Shown here piece after piece: positions 35,058 through 43,503 of a stretch of DNA of 43,957 bases; within the stretch, counting starts at the first letter, position 1, and each line of letters opens with the position of its first letter. Under the pieces are notes generated by a model that was not told where the DNA came from, made no database searches, and saw only the letters and a program-made list of their open reading frames with translations. Source of the stretch: Gammaproteobacteria bacterium (GTDB taxonomy: Bacteria; Pseudomonadota; Gammaproteobacteria; JAAEPA01). The stretch spans positions 1-43,957 of the forward strand of contig JAAEPA010000958.1 of the NCBI GenBank assembly GCA_024222475.1. The letters run 5' to 3'. Both the position numbers and the translations under genes were made by a program.

Positions 35058-37676
35058 ATGAAAATGAAGTCTCGGCACCTGTCACCGGAGAAACCGATAG
35101 CCGTCAGGGGCGTTAATGCCTCGACCAACGACGTAGAAGAACTACGCTCCATTCATGAGAAACCAACTCAAAGAATATCAAAAAACCCCGCGCAATACAG
35201 CGAAGTCAATTTACGGGCTATGATGAATCACTCACCTACATTGATCTATCAAAAAGATCTTGAAGGGCACTACTTATTCGTCAACGATACCTTTAGCCGA
35301 TTTTTCTCCGTCACTCGCAAACAAATTCTTGGGAAAACCGATGAACAGCTGTTTGATCTAAGACTTGCTAGGCATTTTCGCAAACGTGATACAGAGGCTC
35401 AAAATCAAGACAGCAACTACGAAACCAAGGAGGAAAAAATACAGTTCAATGAGACTAACTATTGGTTCTTGAGTAGCCGCCTCCCGCTGATATCACGAAA
35501 CGGTGTGGTTAATTCCATCCTCTGGAATGCGATCAATATCACTGCCAAGAAACGCATCGAACACAAAGCAAGGAATACGGGTCAGGAATTAAGTTTACAG
35601 CATCACCTGCGCGACAGCCTGCTCAATCAGCGTGCCGACTATGTTGCCGCCATCGATCCTAATTTCAACTATTTAATGGTCACGCCGGCCTATGTTGAAA
35701 TCATGCAAGAGCTGTTTGGGGTGGAGTGCAAAGAGGGCCACAATCTGAAGGCTCCCTTGAGAAATAGCCCCGAGAACCTTGATTGGTTTACTGACTTATG
35801 GAACCGGGCCTTGAGGGGTGAGCACTTCTCAGATATTTTCGAGTATGCTGAAGCCAGTGGAGAAAGCAGATACCTAAAATATGAGATGATCCCGGTTCGA
35901 CACAGCGATCATACCATCCTGGGAGCAGCGATATTTGCCCGTGATATCACCAGCAGAAAAAAAGCAGAGCTGGCGTTACAGTACAGCGAACAAGTCTACC
36001 GCAACCTGATAGAAAAGACCGACACGGGCTATGTGACATTGGATCTAGATGGGAAGGTCCTGGATGCCAATCCCGAATATGTACGTCTCTCCGGTCATCG
36101 AAGCTTATCTCAGATCCTTGGGCGGTCTCCTATTGATTGGACTCATCCCGATGATATCGAAACGCATGAAAAAGAACTCAATAAGGTGCTCTCCCGAGGA
36201 GACATGAAGAATTTACATCTGCGCTTAGTAGACTCAGGCGGCCAAATTACTCCAGTAGAGAGTAATGCCAGCATGCTGGAAACGCTCAAAGGCGAGCAGA
36301 TTATCATCTGGTGTCGCGACATCAAGGAACGCGTCGAACAACGGCGTAAGATCGAACAATTGGCATATTATGACTCACTGACCGGCCTGGAAAATCGTAT
36401 CCTGCTCACCCAGCAACTAAAAAAAGCGATTCAACGCGCCGAACGTCATGGTGAAAGACTCGCTGTCATGTTCGTCGATCTCGACCGGTTCAAACATATC
36501 AATGATTCTTTGGGTCATGAGGTCGGCGATGTGGTGTTACAGCACGTGGCCAAACGTCTAAAAACCGCTATACGAGCCAGTGACACGGTCGGCCGTCTGG
36601 GGGGAGATGAGTTTCTATGCGTGGTTTCCGAACTAACCGATGTGGAACATGACTCCATCTGCATTGCTCAGAAACTGCTGCAGGCACTAGGCCAATCCTA
36701 CCGGGTGGGCGAACATGAGCTGCACCTCTCGGCCAGTATCGGAATCAGCATCTACCCGGACAATGGGACCGATGCCTCCACCCTGATCAAGAATGCCGAT
36801 GCCGCCATGTATCAGATCAAGGAAAGTGGTCGGGACGATTACGTCTTCTTTTCACCGGCCATGAATGATCGATCGCACAACTTTGTCGCCATGGCCAATA
36901 AACTACGCTCAGCCCTGGCAAACAGACAACTCGAGCTGCACTTTCAACCCCAATACCGATTGAGCAACAGTGAGATGGTAGCCGCCGAGGCCCTGTTGCG
37001 CTGGCATCATCCCGAGCAGGGCTTTATTCCGCCGGCTACATTTATTCCGGTAGCCGAGGACATCGGTCTGATGAAGTCCTTGGGCCACTGGATCCTGGAA
37101 AATACCTGTGCCCATTTACAACAATGGCGCTCCCTAAACCTTCCCTTGGTACCCATCTCCATCAATGTATCCGCGCGTCAATGCCGGGATAAATGGGTGG
37201 AAGACGAGGTCCTGCATTGCCTACAAAAATACGATATCGCTCCCAAATACCTGCAGCTGGAATTCACCGAAAGTTCACTGATCTCCAATTCCTGTGAGGC
37301 GAAATACATGCTCAAGGAGCTCAAATCCCTAGGCATCAGCATCGCAATCGATGATTTCGGTACCGGTTTTTCCAGCCTGAGCTATCTCAAACAGTTTCCC
37401 ATCGATAAATTAAAGATCGACAAAAGCTTTATTCTCGATATCGGATGTGACGAGGGCGATGAAACCATTGTCGCCGCGATTATCGGTCTGGCCAAAAACC
37501 TCAAATTATCGGTGTTGGCCGAGGGCGTGGAAACCGAAACACAACTGAATTTCCTCAAGAATCTACATTGTGATGAAGCCCAGGGCTTTTATTACCACCG
37601 CGCCCTGGACAGTAAACATTTTTTAAAACTGCTGACCCAGAGAAAGAACAAACCTCAGATCGAGCAGCCGGCTTGA
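35058..37676 (+). CDS. Soluble PAS-PAS-PAS-GGDEF-EAL protein
   Basis: This 872-residue cytoplasmic c-di-GMP enzyme has no membrane segments. Three PAS-type domains span about 48-168 (MNHSPTLIYQKDLEGHYLFV), 190-300 and 312-428 (TDTGYVTLDLDGKVLDANPE). The GGDEF domain (about 433-600) has an intact GGDEF at 515-519 and the inhibitory I-site RASD at 506-509. The EAL domain (about 612-865) has EALLRW at 644-649 and an intact DDFGTGFSS loop. Both activities are possible. It stands alone downstream of tRNA-Glu and ends at a 36-bp palindrome shared with the convergent lipoprotein gene. PAS ligands are unknown. Confidence 0.93.
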   Translation: MKMKSRHLSPEKPIAVRGVNASTNDVEELRSIHEKPTQRISKNPAQYSEVNLRAMMNHSPTLIYQKDLEGHYLFVNDTFSRFFSVTRKQILGKTDEQLFDLRLARHFRKRDTEAQNQDSNYETKEEKIQFNETNYWFLSSRLPLISRNGVVNSILWNAINITAKKRIEHKARNTGQELSLQHHLRDSLLNQRADYVAAIDPNFNYLMVTPAYVEIMQELFGVECKEGHNLKAPLRNSPENLDWFTDLWNRALRGEHFSDIFEYAEASGESRYLKYEMIPVRHSDHTILGAAIFARDITSRKKAELALQYSEQVYRNLIEKTDTGYVTLDLDGKVLDANPEYVRLSGHRSLSQILGRSPIDWTHPDDIETHEKELNKVLSRGDMKNLHLRLVDSGGQITPVESNASMLETLKGEQIIIWCRDIKERVEQRRKIEQLAYYDSLTGLENRILLTQQLKKAIQRAERHGERLAVMFVDLDRFKHINDSLGHEVGDVVLQHVAKRLKTAIRASDTVGRLGGDEFLCVVSELTDVEHDSICIAQKLLQALGQSYRVGEHELHLSASIGISIYPDNGTDASTLIKNADAAMYQIKESGRDDYVFFSPAMNDRSHNFVAMANKLRSALANRQLELHFQPQYRLSNSEMVAAEALLRWHHPEQGFIPPATFIPVAEDIGLMKSLGHWILENTCAHLQQWRSLNLPLVPISINVSARQCRDKWVEDEVLHCLQKYDIAPKYLQLEFTESSLISNSCEAKYMLKELKSLGISIAIDDFGTGFSSLSYLKQFPIDKLKIDKSFILDIGCDEGDETIVAAIIGLAKNLKLSVLAEGVETETQLNFLKNLHCDEAQGFYYHRALDSKHFLKLLTQRKNKPQIEQPA

Positions 37677-37682
37677 GTATAG

Positions 37683-37718
37683 CCTAGCCCGGATAATTCA
37701 TGAATTATCCGGGCTAGG
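37683..37718. terminator. 36-bp perfect palindromic bidirectional terminator
   Basis: CCTAGCCCGGATAATTCA followed by its exact reverse complement gives an 18-bp perfect stem with no loop bases. It starts 6 bp after the GGDEF-EAL stop. The TGA of the convergent lipoprotein gene (37698-37700) lies at the dyad centre. A shared bidirectional terminator is the natural reading, although no T-run follows on either side. Confidence 0.7.
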
Positions 37719-38300
37719 AGGGAATTGCGCCAATATTTTTTTAACGGCCCCATTGATCTTTTTTCCCTTCTCCTCTTTAGTTTCTGATGGTAGCACCCGG
37801 GCCTGGGCAGTTCCGCGCCAAATGGCCCTTCGAGTCTCGCCATCGGAAATAATCAACAGCAGGGTTCCTTGTTCGTAGTCATTCTCCCTTGAGGTACGCC
37901 ACACACCAGGATTTGATTGGAACCCTTCATCCACCGGACCAATACGGGGTGCCCAACCTGCCCAGTGGCCCAGCGTATCATCACTGGTCTTGGATTCCAC
38001 CCAGACTGAATAGCGAATAAAAAAGTCAGGGGCGCCCACCGCCTGTCTCTCGTAGCCTTTGCCCGTTAATTCAGAATCAACAGCTGCGCGGATTTGGGAA
38101 TCGAGAAATTTATAACGGGCGGAAAATTCTGCCTGTCCCTTACTCTTTTTGGGCATCCAAAGATAATTTTTCAGATCCGAAAATCGTATAGATTTATCGT
38201 ACTCCGAACTAACCTCAATAGTGCTGCAAGCACTGAGCATGACGACGCACAGGGCCAGAACATAGTATTTTAAATAGATCATCTTGCCGGTTTCCCTCAT
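37698..38300 (-). CDS. DUF4136 lipoprotein
   Basis: This 200-residue protein has a lipoprotein signal ending VVMLSACST. The mature part matches the DUF4136 pattern: an early EYDKSIRFSDLKNYLWMP strand, LDSQIRAAVDSELTGKGYER, DFFIRYSVWVE, EQGTLLLIISDGETRRAIWR and a C-terminal VKKILAQFPP. Outer-membrane or periplasmic location is expected; the biochemical role is unknown. An internal ATG six codons in (38282) gives a more typical signal peptide start and may be the true one. The last codons read through one arm of a perfect palindrome. Confidence 0.8.
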   Translation of the reverse strand: MRETGKMIYLKYYVLALCVVMLSACSTIEVSSEYDKSIRFSDLKNYLWMPKKSKGQAEFSARYKFLDSQIRAAVDSELTGKGYERQAVGAPDFFIRYSVWVESKTSDDTLGHWAGWAPRIGPVDEGFQSNPGVWRTSRENDYEQGTLLLIISDGETRRAIWRGTAQARVLPSETKEEKGKKINGAVKKILAQFPPSPDNS

Positions 38301-38360
38301 TTTTTTAATCTTGGCTGCATATTATAGTAAGATGTTGTTTTGAAATCTCCGAACCGGTCT

Positions 38361-38369
38361 TTATCCACA
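38361..38369 (+). promoter_or_regulatory. DnaA-box-like 9-mer
   Basis: A perfect TTATCCACA lies upstream of the NTP transferase start. It is the second such 9-mer in the window (the other is in the tRNA-Glu promoter). A single box can easily occur by chance. Confidence 0.25.
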
Positions 38370-38402
38370 GGGCTCGCAGTAACCACCTTAAGAGCAGCCA
38401 AG

Positions 38403-39149
38403 ATGATAGCAATAATTCTGGCCGCCGGCGTAGGCCGACGTCTGGGGGAGACCGATAAAAGGCCACCCAAGAGCCTGCTAAGATTTGGGGGGAAATCCTT
38501 ATTACAGCGTCATATCGAAGATTTGCAACGCTATGGCATCGAGCAGATCTATATCACTGTAGGGCATCAGGTACAGGCGATCGAAGATGAGATTGGTAGT
38601 TTGGATTTGCAGAGCAGGGTTACTACGGTCTATAACCACCACTACATCAAAGGGAGCGTCATCAGCCTATGGAGCATGCGGGATCAGCTCACTGGCGGCG
38701 AAGACATCGTTTTGATGGATACCGGTGTATTGTATGATGATCGTATCATCGAAAAACTCACCCGCAGCGAGATCTCCAACTGCTTCTTGTTAGACCGCAA
38801 TTTCCAGCCTGGTGATGAACCGGTCAAAATCTGTATCCGAGATGGCATCCCGATCGAGTTTCGCAAACAGATCCCAGCCGGATTATCCTGTGAGACCTGC
38901 GGGGAATCCGTGGGTTTCTTTCGGTTCTCCAGCCAGACGGCCACTCGATTATTCCAGTCTTGCAAATACTATGTCTCACAACACCTGGATGAGACTCCCT
39001 ATGAAGAGGCGATCCGTGACCTGCGGCTGGAAACACCAACTGAATTCGGTTTTCTAGACATTACGGGTTTGCCCTGGATCGAGATCGATTTTCCCGAAGA
39101 TATCGAGCGCGCCGAGAGAACAATCCTGCCCCAGCTAACGACGGTATAA
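38403..39149 (+). CDS. Nucleotidyltransferase (LicC/PntC-like cytidylyltransferase)
   Basis: This 248-residue NTP transferase starts at ATG 38403 (MIAIILAAGVGRRLG); the frame extends 21 codons upstream without similarity. The signature loop LAAGVGRRLG, RPPKSLLRFGGKSLL and ITVGHQVQAIEDEI are typical. The later parts YNHHYIKGSVISLWSMRDQL, NCFLLDRNFQPGDEPVKICI, GESVGFFRF and LPWIEIDFPEDIERAE fit the phosphocholine/aminoethylphosphonate cytidylyltransferase group. The expected metal-binding D-x-D reads Asp106-Thr-Gly108 (LMDTGVLYD), so activity may be lost. Only 23 bp separate it from a phosphonopyruvate decarboxylase remnant, pointing to a phosphonate-conjugation role. Substrate is inferred. Confidence 0.75.
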   Translation: MIAIILAAGVGRRLGETDKRPPKSLLRFGGKSLLQRHIEDLQRYGIEQIYITVGHQVQAIEDEIGSLDLQSRVTTVYNHHYIKGSVISLWSMRDQLTGGEDIVLMDTGVLYDDRIIEKLTRSEISNCFLLDRNFQPGDEPVKICIRDGIPIEFRKQIPAGLSCETCGESVGFFRFSSQTATRLFQSCKYYVSQHLDETPYEEAIRDLRLETPTEFGFLDITGLPWIEIDFPEDIERAERTILPQLTTV

Positions 39150-39172
39150 TGAGCCAACCTGAGGTCATGTGA

Positions 39173-39728
39173 AGGAACATCATATCCTTACCCTCAGCCA
39201 AAGCCACCAACACCGTGATCATCGCGACAACAGGCTACACGGGCAGAGAGTTATTCGCCCTGGCAGATCGCAGCAATCATCTTTATATGGTGGGATCCAT
39301 GGGCTGCGCGTCTTCCATGGCATTGGGGTTATCAATGGTGCGGCCGGATCTAAATGTTATAGTCATCGATGGCGATGGTGCAGCCCTCATGAGAATGGGC
39401 AATCTCGCAACCATCGGCGCCTATGGCAAACCCAACCTGTTTCACATCCTACTTGATAACGAGGTGCATGATTCCACGGGGGGGACAGGCTACCGTTTCT
39501 ACAGGGGTGTCTTTTGCCCATATCGCCGCGGCCTGCGGTTACGGTAGCGCTATGGCAGGTAATTCACTTTCGATAGCAGATTCCTTGTTTGCACAAGATT
39601 CTGCCGATGGGCCCAGATTTGCGCATCTTAAGATTACTCCCGGAACAGCAGCAGACTTACCACGCCCTAATTTATCTCCAATAGAAACCTTAGAACGATT
39701 CATGGATCATATAAATTCGAAAATATAG
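39173..39728 (+). pseudogene. Phosphonopyruvate decarboxylase remnant, truncated and frameshifted
   Basis: The fragment encodes the C-terminal TPP-binding half of phosphonopyruvate decarboxylase: IIATTGYTGRELFALADRSN, LYMVGSMGCASSMALGL, VIDGDGAALMRMGNLATIG and LLDNEVHDSTGG. At 39478-39484 a run of seven G shifts the frame. With six G it would continue QATVSTGVSFAHIAAACGYG and run on to SPIETLERFMDHI, stopping at 39728. The first half of the enzyme, about 180 residues, is missing, and a stop lies in frame at 39170-39172. So two defects exist: 5' truncation and a homopolymer frameshift. The enzyme would make phosphonoacetaldehyde for aminoethylphosphonate. It follows a cytidylyltransferase-like gene, suggesting a decaying phosphonate locus. 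Confidence 0.75.
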
Positions 39729-39781
39729 AATCTAGAATCTATAAACAAGATATCTTGCAACTGTATAAATTTGAACAAAAG

Positions 39782-40744
39782 ATGTTATATCGAATAGGGT
39801 TCATTGGTTTAATTTTCTTTTTTTCGGTAACCATGCTGCCCGAAACCGGCCATACTACCCGATGTCTTTTTATATCCTCTTACCACAAAGGCAATGCCTG
39901 GTCCGATGGGATAGAAAAAGGCTTGCGCTCGGTACTCGACGGTCACTGTGAGATTCGGCAATTTGACATGGACACCAAACGACACAAGGATGAGGAATCC
40001 AAGAAAAATGCCGCGGAAAAGGCTCGACAACTGATATACGACTGGGATCCGGAGGTCGTCATCACCGCCGATGACAATGCGGCCAAGTATCTTATAGCGC
40101 CCTTCTTCCGTGATCACGACATACCCTTTGTCTTTTGTGGTCTCAATTGGAGTACAGATGAATATGGTTTCCCCTATTCCAATGTCACGGGCATGCTCGA
40201 AGTAGCGCCCATCATACCCATGATTCAGAAGGCCAGACAACTACTACCAGGTTTGAACAAGGCCTACTACATTGGAGCAAATACCCTCACGGAGCAGAAA
40301 AATCTGCGCAAAGTAAAAGAAATCACTGAGGAGATGGAGATTTCACTCGATCATCGACTGGTCGAAGATACCGGTGAATGGTTTAACGCCCATCGTGATG
40401 CCCAGCACAGTGATCTGATCATTATAGGAAGCAGTGCTGGAATGACCGAATGGAATCCTCAGTCTGCGCTGATGAGTATCGTTCAACGCCCCAGCAAGCT
40501 CAGCATGACCAATCATCAATGGATGATGCCGGTCACCCTACTTGGATTTACCAAGATTCCCGAAGAGCAGGGGGAGTGGGCCGGCAAGGTTGCTCTGAGT
40601 ATCCTGCACGGAAAAAATCCTGGGGAAATCCCGATAGTACCCAATCGAAAATGGGATCTTTGGGTAAATGAACAATTACTCAATACTGTTGATATTGAAC
40701 TGCCGCGCACCTTGATCAATAAATTCAAGAAAGTACGCGATTGA
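39782..40744 (+). CDS. Periplasmic ABC-type substrate-binding-like protein
   Basis: This 320-residue protein has an N-terminal signal peptide (MLYRIGFIGLIFFFSVTML) and is periplasmic. The mature part resembles the ABC_sub_bind family: CLFISSYHKGNAWSDGIEKG, VITADDNAAKYLIAPFFRDH, IPFVFCGLNW, and a final AGKVALSILHGKNPGEIPI. ATG 39782 is preferred over an upstream TTG in frame because the signal peptide starts there. No permease or ATPase gene is adjacent. Instead its stop overlaps the TTG start of a membrane GGDEF-EAL gene (TTGA). It probably acts as a ligand sensor for that protein rather than as a transporter part. Ligand unknown. Confidence 0.8.
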   Translation: MLYRIGFIGLIFFFSVTMLPETGHTTRCLFISSYHKGNAWSDGIEKGLRSVLDGHCEIRQFDMDTKRHKDEESKKNAAEKARQLIYDWDPEVVITADDNAAKYLIAPFFRDHDIPFVFCGLNWSTDEYGFPYSNVTGMLEVAPIIPMIQKARQLLPGLNKAYYIGANTLTEQKNLRKVKEITEEMEISLDHRLVEDTGEWFNAHRDAQHSDLIIIGSSAGMTEWNPQSALMSIVQRPSKLSMTNHQWMMPVTLLGFTKIPEEQGEWAGKVALSILHGKNPGEIPIVPNRKWDLWVNEQLLNTVDIELPRTLINKFKKVRD

Positions 40745-43503
40745 AGGACAAACAACACATTTCCGCCTTTAATATCCAGGAACGTGCCTGGATAGCCTTG
40801 GGTTCAGGTGTATTAACTGCCCTCATTTTTTTGCTCATCACACAACTGAACCTTCAGGAGGCTACCAAGCGCTTTCAACAACGGGCCGGTGACGTCTATT
40901 TCCAAACCAACCAGCAGTTCAGGGATGTTGATGCGGCACTGGCGTCTCTTGTCGGACTACACCATGCCAATGACTCACTCAATACCACGGAGTTAATTAG
41001 CTTCACCCAGGAACTTCTCGATGCTTATCCTCAGATCGATACCGTCTTTTATCTACCGTTAATTGCCGATAGTGACGTTGTTGAATATCAGCTATCGATG
41101 GAGGACTCCGGATACCCAGGATTTAACATTCATGATTCATCGATGCATCGCATACCTGCCGAGAGTGATAAAGATGCTTATCTACCGATCCAATTTATTG
41201 AACCGCTAAGTCCTGAGATCGCTGAATTGCAGGGAGTAGATCTGCTTACGGATGAGCGACTGAAATCTACCCTACAAGACACATTCTTGAATGGCGGTAC
41301 GATTTTCTCCGGTACTGTTGAACTGCTAATAAATAAACCTAGAATCTATGGTTTCAGGGCAGTTTATCAAGGCTACTTCATGCCTGAAACTCGGGAAGAG
41401 CGGTTAAACCAGGCACTCGGTGTATTCGTGGTCGAGATCAATCCTAAGCATTTTTTCCAGAACCTTATCAATTGCTCCCCAAAGATGGGGGCGCGGATCA
41501 CACTCGGAACGATTGAAGACAGAACTGACAATGACATTTTATTCAGCAGTCAACCGGCCGAAGTTCTTGACCCGTTAAGGTCTTCCCTGCCCACACTGGA
41601 ATATACCGCACACCTCAGCTGGACGGACCAACTGCTGGATCTTGATCTTTCTTCAAAAATCACTTCCAAAGACTTACACCCACTTAAGACCGCTTCCATT
41701 CTACTGGCAACGATCTTTCTACTGGGTGCTACGATTCAAATGCTTCGTCTGAAGCGTATTGCACGAATTAAGGAACGAAAGGCCCAAGATATAATCTTTG
41801 TCCAGAGGGCACGAGCCGAAGCGACACTACACTCGATTGGCGAAGCCGTGATCACGACGGATATTCACGGCAGGATCGAATATATGAATCCAATAGCCGA
41901 ACGACTGACGGGCTGGAGTCAGGAGACGGCCAACAGGAAGAGTCTGTTAACACTGTTCAAGCTCGTCGATGAACAATCGGGTAGGGCATTCCCAAACCCG
42001 ATTGAGCGCTGTCTAGCGAACTCGCAATCCTATAGCGAGGAACGGGCTCTCATGGTGCGCACCGACGGCGAAACCCTTGCAGTGGCCAATACCACCGCTC
42101 TGATCAAAGACAGGGCGGGAGAAGTCAGCGGTATAGTGCTCATTATCCGAGATATAAGGCTGGAAGAGTTGACTCAGCAGATGACCTTTCTTGCCAATCA
42201 TGATCCCCTAACACAACTGGCTAACAGACGATCATTTGAAAAGTCACTGAAACAGGCTGTGGAAAACGTCAAAAAAGAGGGCGATGTCCATGCCTTATGT
42301 TACATCGATCTCGACCATTTCAAGATAATCAATGACACCTGCGGCCACCTGGAAGGAGATCGACTACTCGCTCAGGTGACGTCGCGACTCAAGGACCATG
42401 TTCGTAAGAGTGATCTACTGGCCAGGCTTGGTGGTGACGAATTTACACTGCTGCTGAATAACTGCCCATTGCCAAAAGCGACCGAAATCGCAGAGCTGAT
42501 TCGCAAAGACATCAAAAATCTTAAGTTACATTGTGATGACAAGGTTTTCTCCATTTCCACTAGTATCGGCATTGCTGCCATTGACAACAACGTCATTAGC
42601 GCGGATGAAGTGTTGCAGGCGGCTGATAACGCCTGCTATGCCGCTAAAGAACAGGGACGTAATCGAATACATCTCTTTCATCCAGATGATAAAACACACG
42701 CAATAAAACGAGGTGAGATACGATGGATAGAGAAAATACAGAACGGCCTGCATGAATCTTCCTTCGCTTTGTTTCTCCAATCCATGCGCGCCCTCGATCA
42801 AGACCAGAAAATACCGGAAATACACGAGTTTCTACTGCGGCTGCCATCCAACAAGAACTCATTTGCCTCACCATCTCCGCTAATCCATTCGGCAGAGCGA
42901 TACAACAAAATGTTCGATATCGATTGCTGGGTGATTCGACATGCCTTTCAAACCATTCATTCGCAATTCAAGAAACATCCCGAGAAGAAGGCCAACAATA
43001 TCTACAGCATCAACATATCGGGCCAATCCCTGGGCCACCCCGACCTTATTCCGTATATCCGCAATGAATCAGAGCAATGGAAGATTTCACCCGCAAATAT
43101 CTGCTTTGAGATCACCGAAACCTCTATGGTGGCTAATATCGATCAGGCGTTAACATTGATGCACGAGTTGAGATCCATAGGCTACTCTATGGCCCTTGAT
43201 AATTTTGGTACCGGCCTGAGCTCTTTCTCCTATCTGAAGAAACTCCCCTTCGATTTCCTGAAAATCAATGGGTCTTCTATCAAAGAAATCTCCAGTGATC
43301 CTGTAGATAAGGCGATGGTCGACACCATCAACCACATCGGTCAAGTGCTTCAGATGCGCACCATTGCCGAATGGGTAGAAGATAGTGCGACGCTCTCTAT
43401 TGTTCGTGACATAGGCGTGGATTTCGCCCAGGGTTACTTCATTGAAGACCCCCGGCAGGTTTACCCACCTCCTCTGGGGAGCGTTGCGGATAAATCGATT
43501 TAA
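40741..43503 (+). CDS. Membrane sensor with CHASE-like, PAS, GGDEF and degenerate EAL domains
   Basis: This 920-residue inner-membrane protein starts at a TTG overlapping the previous TGA (TTGA). Helices at about 16-36 and 317-336 flank a CHASE-like periplasmic sensor (about 50-305). PAS (about 356-475: YMNPIAERLTGW) and GGDEF (about 478-648) follow. GGDEF is intact at 564-568 and the I-site RKSD is at 555-558, so synthesis of c-di-GMP is likely. The EAL domain (about 655-905) is altered: EFLLRL at 696-701 instead of EALLRW, Asp820-Asn821 in LDNFGTGLSS instead of the Asp pair, and AEWVE instead of AEGVE. Phosphodiesterase activity is doubtful. The coupled periplasmic binding protein is its probable input partner. 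Confidence 0.9.
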   Translation: MKDKQHISAFNIQERAWIALGSGVLTALIFLLITQLNLQEATKRFQQRAGDVYFQTNQQFRDVDAALASLVGLHHANDSLNTTELISFTQELLDAYPQIDTVFYLPLIADSDVVEYQLSMEDSGYPGFNIHDSSMHRIPAESDKDAYLPIQFIEPLSPEIAELQGVDLLTDERLKSTLQDTFLNGGTIFSGTVELLINKPRIYGFRAVYQGYFMPETREERLNQALGVFVVEINPKHFFQNLINCSPKMGARITLGTIEDRTDNDILFSSQPAEVLDPLRSSLPTLEYTAHLSWTDQLLDLDLSSKITSKDLHPLKTASILLATIFLLGATIQMLRLKRIARIKERKAQDIIFVQRARAEATLHSIGEAVITTDIHGRIEYMNPIAERLTGWSQETANRKSLLTLFKLVDEQSGRAFPNPIERCLANSQSYSEERALMVRTDGETLAVANTTALIKDRAGEVSGIVLIIRDIRLEELTQQMTFLANHDPLTQLANRRSFEKSLKQAVENVKKEGDVHALCYIDLDHFKIINDTCGHLEGDRLLAQVTSRLKDHVRKSDLLARLGGDEFTLLLNNCPLPKATEIAELIRKDIKNLKLHCDDKVFSISTSIGIAAIDNNVISADEVLQAADNACYAAKEQGRNRIHLFHPDDKTHAIKRGEIRWIEKIQNGLHESSFALFLQSMRALDQDQKIPEIHEFLLRLPSNKNSFASPSPLIHSAERYNKMFDIDCWVIRHAFQTIHSQFKKHPEKKANNIYSINISGQSLGHPDLIPYIRNESEQWKISPANICFEITETSMVANIDQALTLMHELRSIGYSMALDNFGTGLSSFSYLKKLPFDFLKINGSSIKEISSDPVDKAMVDTINHIGQVLQMRTIAEWVEDSATLSIVRDIGVDFAQGYFIEDPRQVYPPPLGSVADKSI

